A DNA stretch of 64,000 nucleotides from Hyphomicrobiales bacterium (lineage in GTDB: Bacteria; Pseudomonadota; Alphaproteobacteria; Rhizobiales; Rhizobiaceae): NCBI GenBank assembly GCA_900472925.1, contig UCJU01000019.1, forward strand, positions 124,001-188,000, given 5' to 3'. Under the pieces are notes generated by a model. It was not told the origin of the DNA and ran no database searches. It was given only the letters and a program-made list of their open reading frames with translations. Made by a program: the position numbers and the translations under genes. Positions 63,733 to 64,000 of this stretch are shown here, in pieces. Each line of letters opens with the position of its first letter. The stretch's first letter is position 1.

Positions 63733-64000
63733 ATGAAAGACGCAATCAGCTTCATCCTCAACAACGAGACGATTTCTCTTCGGGATTTTGGCCCAACGGA
63801 GACCCTGCTCGATTATCTGAGGCTGCGCAAACGCCTGACCGGCACAAAGGAAGGTTGCGCCGAAGGCGATTGCGGCGCCTGCACCGTGCTGGTCGGACGT
63901 CTCATGGATGGTTCGCTGCGCTATGAAACCGTCAATGCCTGTATTCGCTTCACGGGGTCATTGCACGCAACCCACATCGTCACCATTGAGCATCTTGCGG
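63733..64000 (+). CDS. xdhA: xanthine dehydrogenase small subunit, N-terminal part (partial)
   Basis: The window ends inside this gene, after 89 codons. The visible part is the [2Fe-2S] ferredoxin domain of molybdenum hydroxylases: YLRLRKRLTGTKEGCAEGDCGACTVLVG, with the cluster cysteines in CAEGDCGAC and another Cys in NACIR. XdhA oxidises hypoxanthine and xanthine together with a molybdopterin subunit encoded further on. The gap to bdhA is 23 bases, so the two are probably one operon. Confidence 0.88.
   Translation, partial: MKDAISFILNNETISLRDFGPTETLLDYLRLRKRLTGTKEGCAEGDCGACTVLVGRLMDGSLRYETVNACIRFTGSLHATHIVTIEHLA

Noticed and set aside
1-64000. tRNA or rRNA genes, CRISPR arrays, insertion sequences, prophage or integration sites
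   Set aside because: No cloverleaf-type sequence, regularly spaced repeats, transposase or integrase genes were found by reading. A dedicated scan (tRNAscan, CRISPR finder) could confirm this.

Overview
The window is a gene-dense, GC-rich chromosomal segment from an alphaproteobacterium of the Rhizobiaceae, most likely Agrobacterium or a close Rhizobium relative. This rests on the fused anthranilate synthase trpE(G) with a Trp-Trp-Trp leader peptide, a NolR-type regulator, the choXWV choline importer, BacA, the bdhA-xdhA pair, and candidate RirA-type (TGA-N9-TCA) and Pho-box operators. The species assignment is inference from family resemblance, not from a search. No rRNA, tRNA, CRISPR array, insertion sequence or prophage was found. 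The window reads as core chromosome.

Layout. 1-5.3 kb: tail of a Na/phosphate cotransporter, a small conserved protein, hemF, two small proteins, then a leftward chain DUF1285 - CoA-type Nudix hydrolase - CCA tRNA nucleotidyltransferase with start/stop overlaps. 5.5-12.8 kb: a rightward operon MoxR ATPase - DUF58 - DUF4159/BatA-like membrane protein - large membrane protein - GNAT. 12.8-20.5 kb: a second GNAT, glutathionyl-hydroquinone reductase, Nudix, metallophosphoesterase, leuA with a leucine leader peptide, BenE transporter, spermidine-synthase-like protein. 20.5-26.5 kb: HxlR regulator divergent from a PRISE-like reductase, clpP, HupE-like protein, DUF2076, CDF transporter-queF, VOC protein. 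26.7-36.8 kb: DUF2459, trpE(G) with trpL, extensin-like protein, TonB-dependent haem-type receptor, orphan LuxR regulator, DUF2333, a coiled-coil unknown. 36.9-46 kb: thymidine kinase, choXWV, NolR-like regulator, DUF3095, LivK-type binding protein, adenine deaminase. 46-54 kb: HD-GYP protein, GH13 alpha-glucosidase divergent from a sugar kinase, a GT4 glycosyltransferase behind a Pho-box-like site, DUF2026, der and a TPR protein. 54-64 kb: NnrU-like protein, polysaccharide deacetylase, bacA, MFS transporter, LLM oxidoreductase-methionine aminopeptidase, SRPBCC protein, glpK, bdhA and the start of xdhA.

The most interesting material is regulatory. Two amino-acid biosynthetic genes (leuA and trpE(G)) are preceded by short leader peptides rich in the cognate codon. 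In both, promoter-like hexamers lie so close that the transcript would start at or next to the leader ATG. The trp leader ends in a classical intrinsic terminator. The leu leader lacks a good terminator; instead a 7-8 nt segment can pair either with the leader stop-codon region or with the leuA Shine-Dalgarno sequence, which suggests a translational attenuator. Further candidate sites are tandem TGA-N9-TCA boxes before the haem-type receptor and a Pho-box-like repeat before the lipid-type glycosyltransferase.
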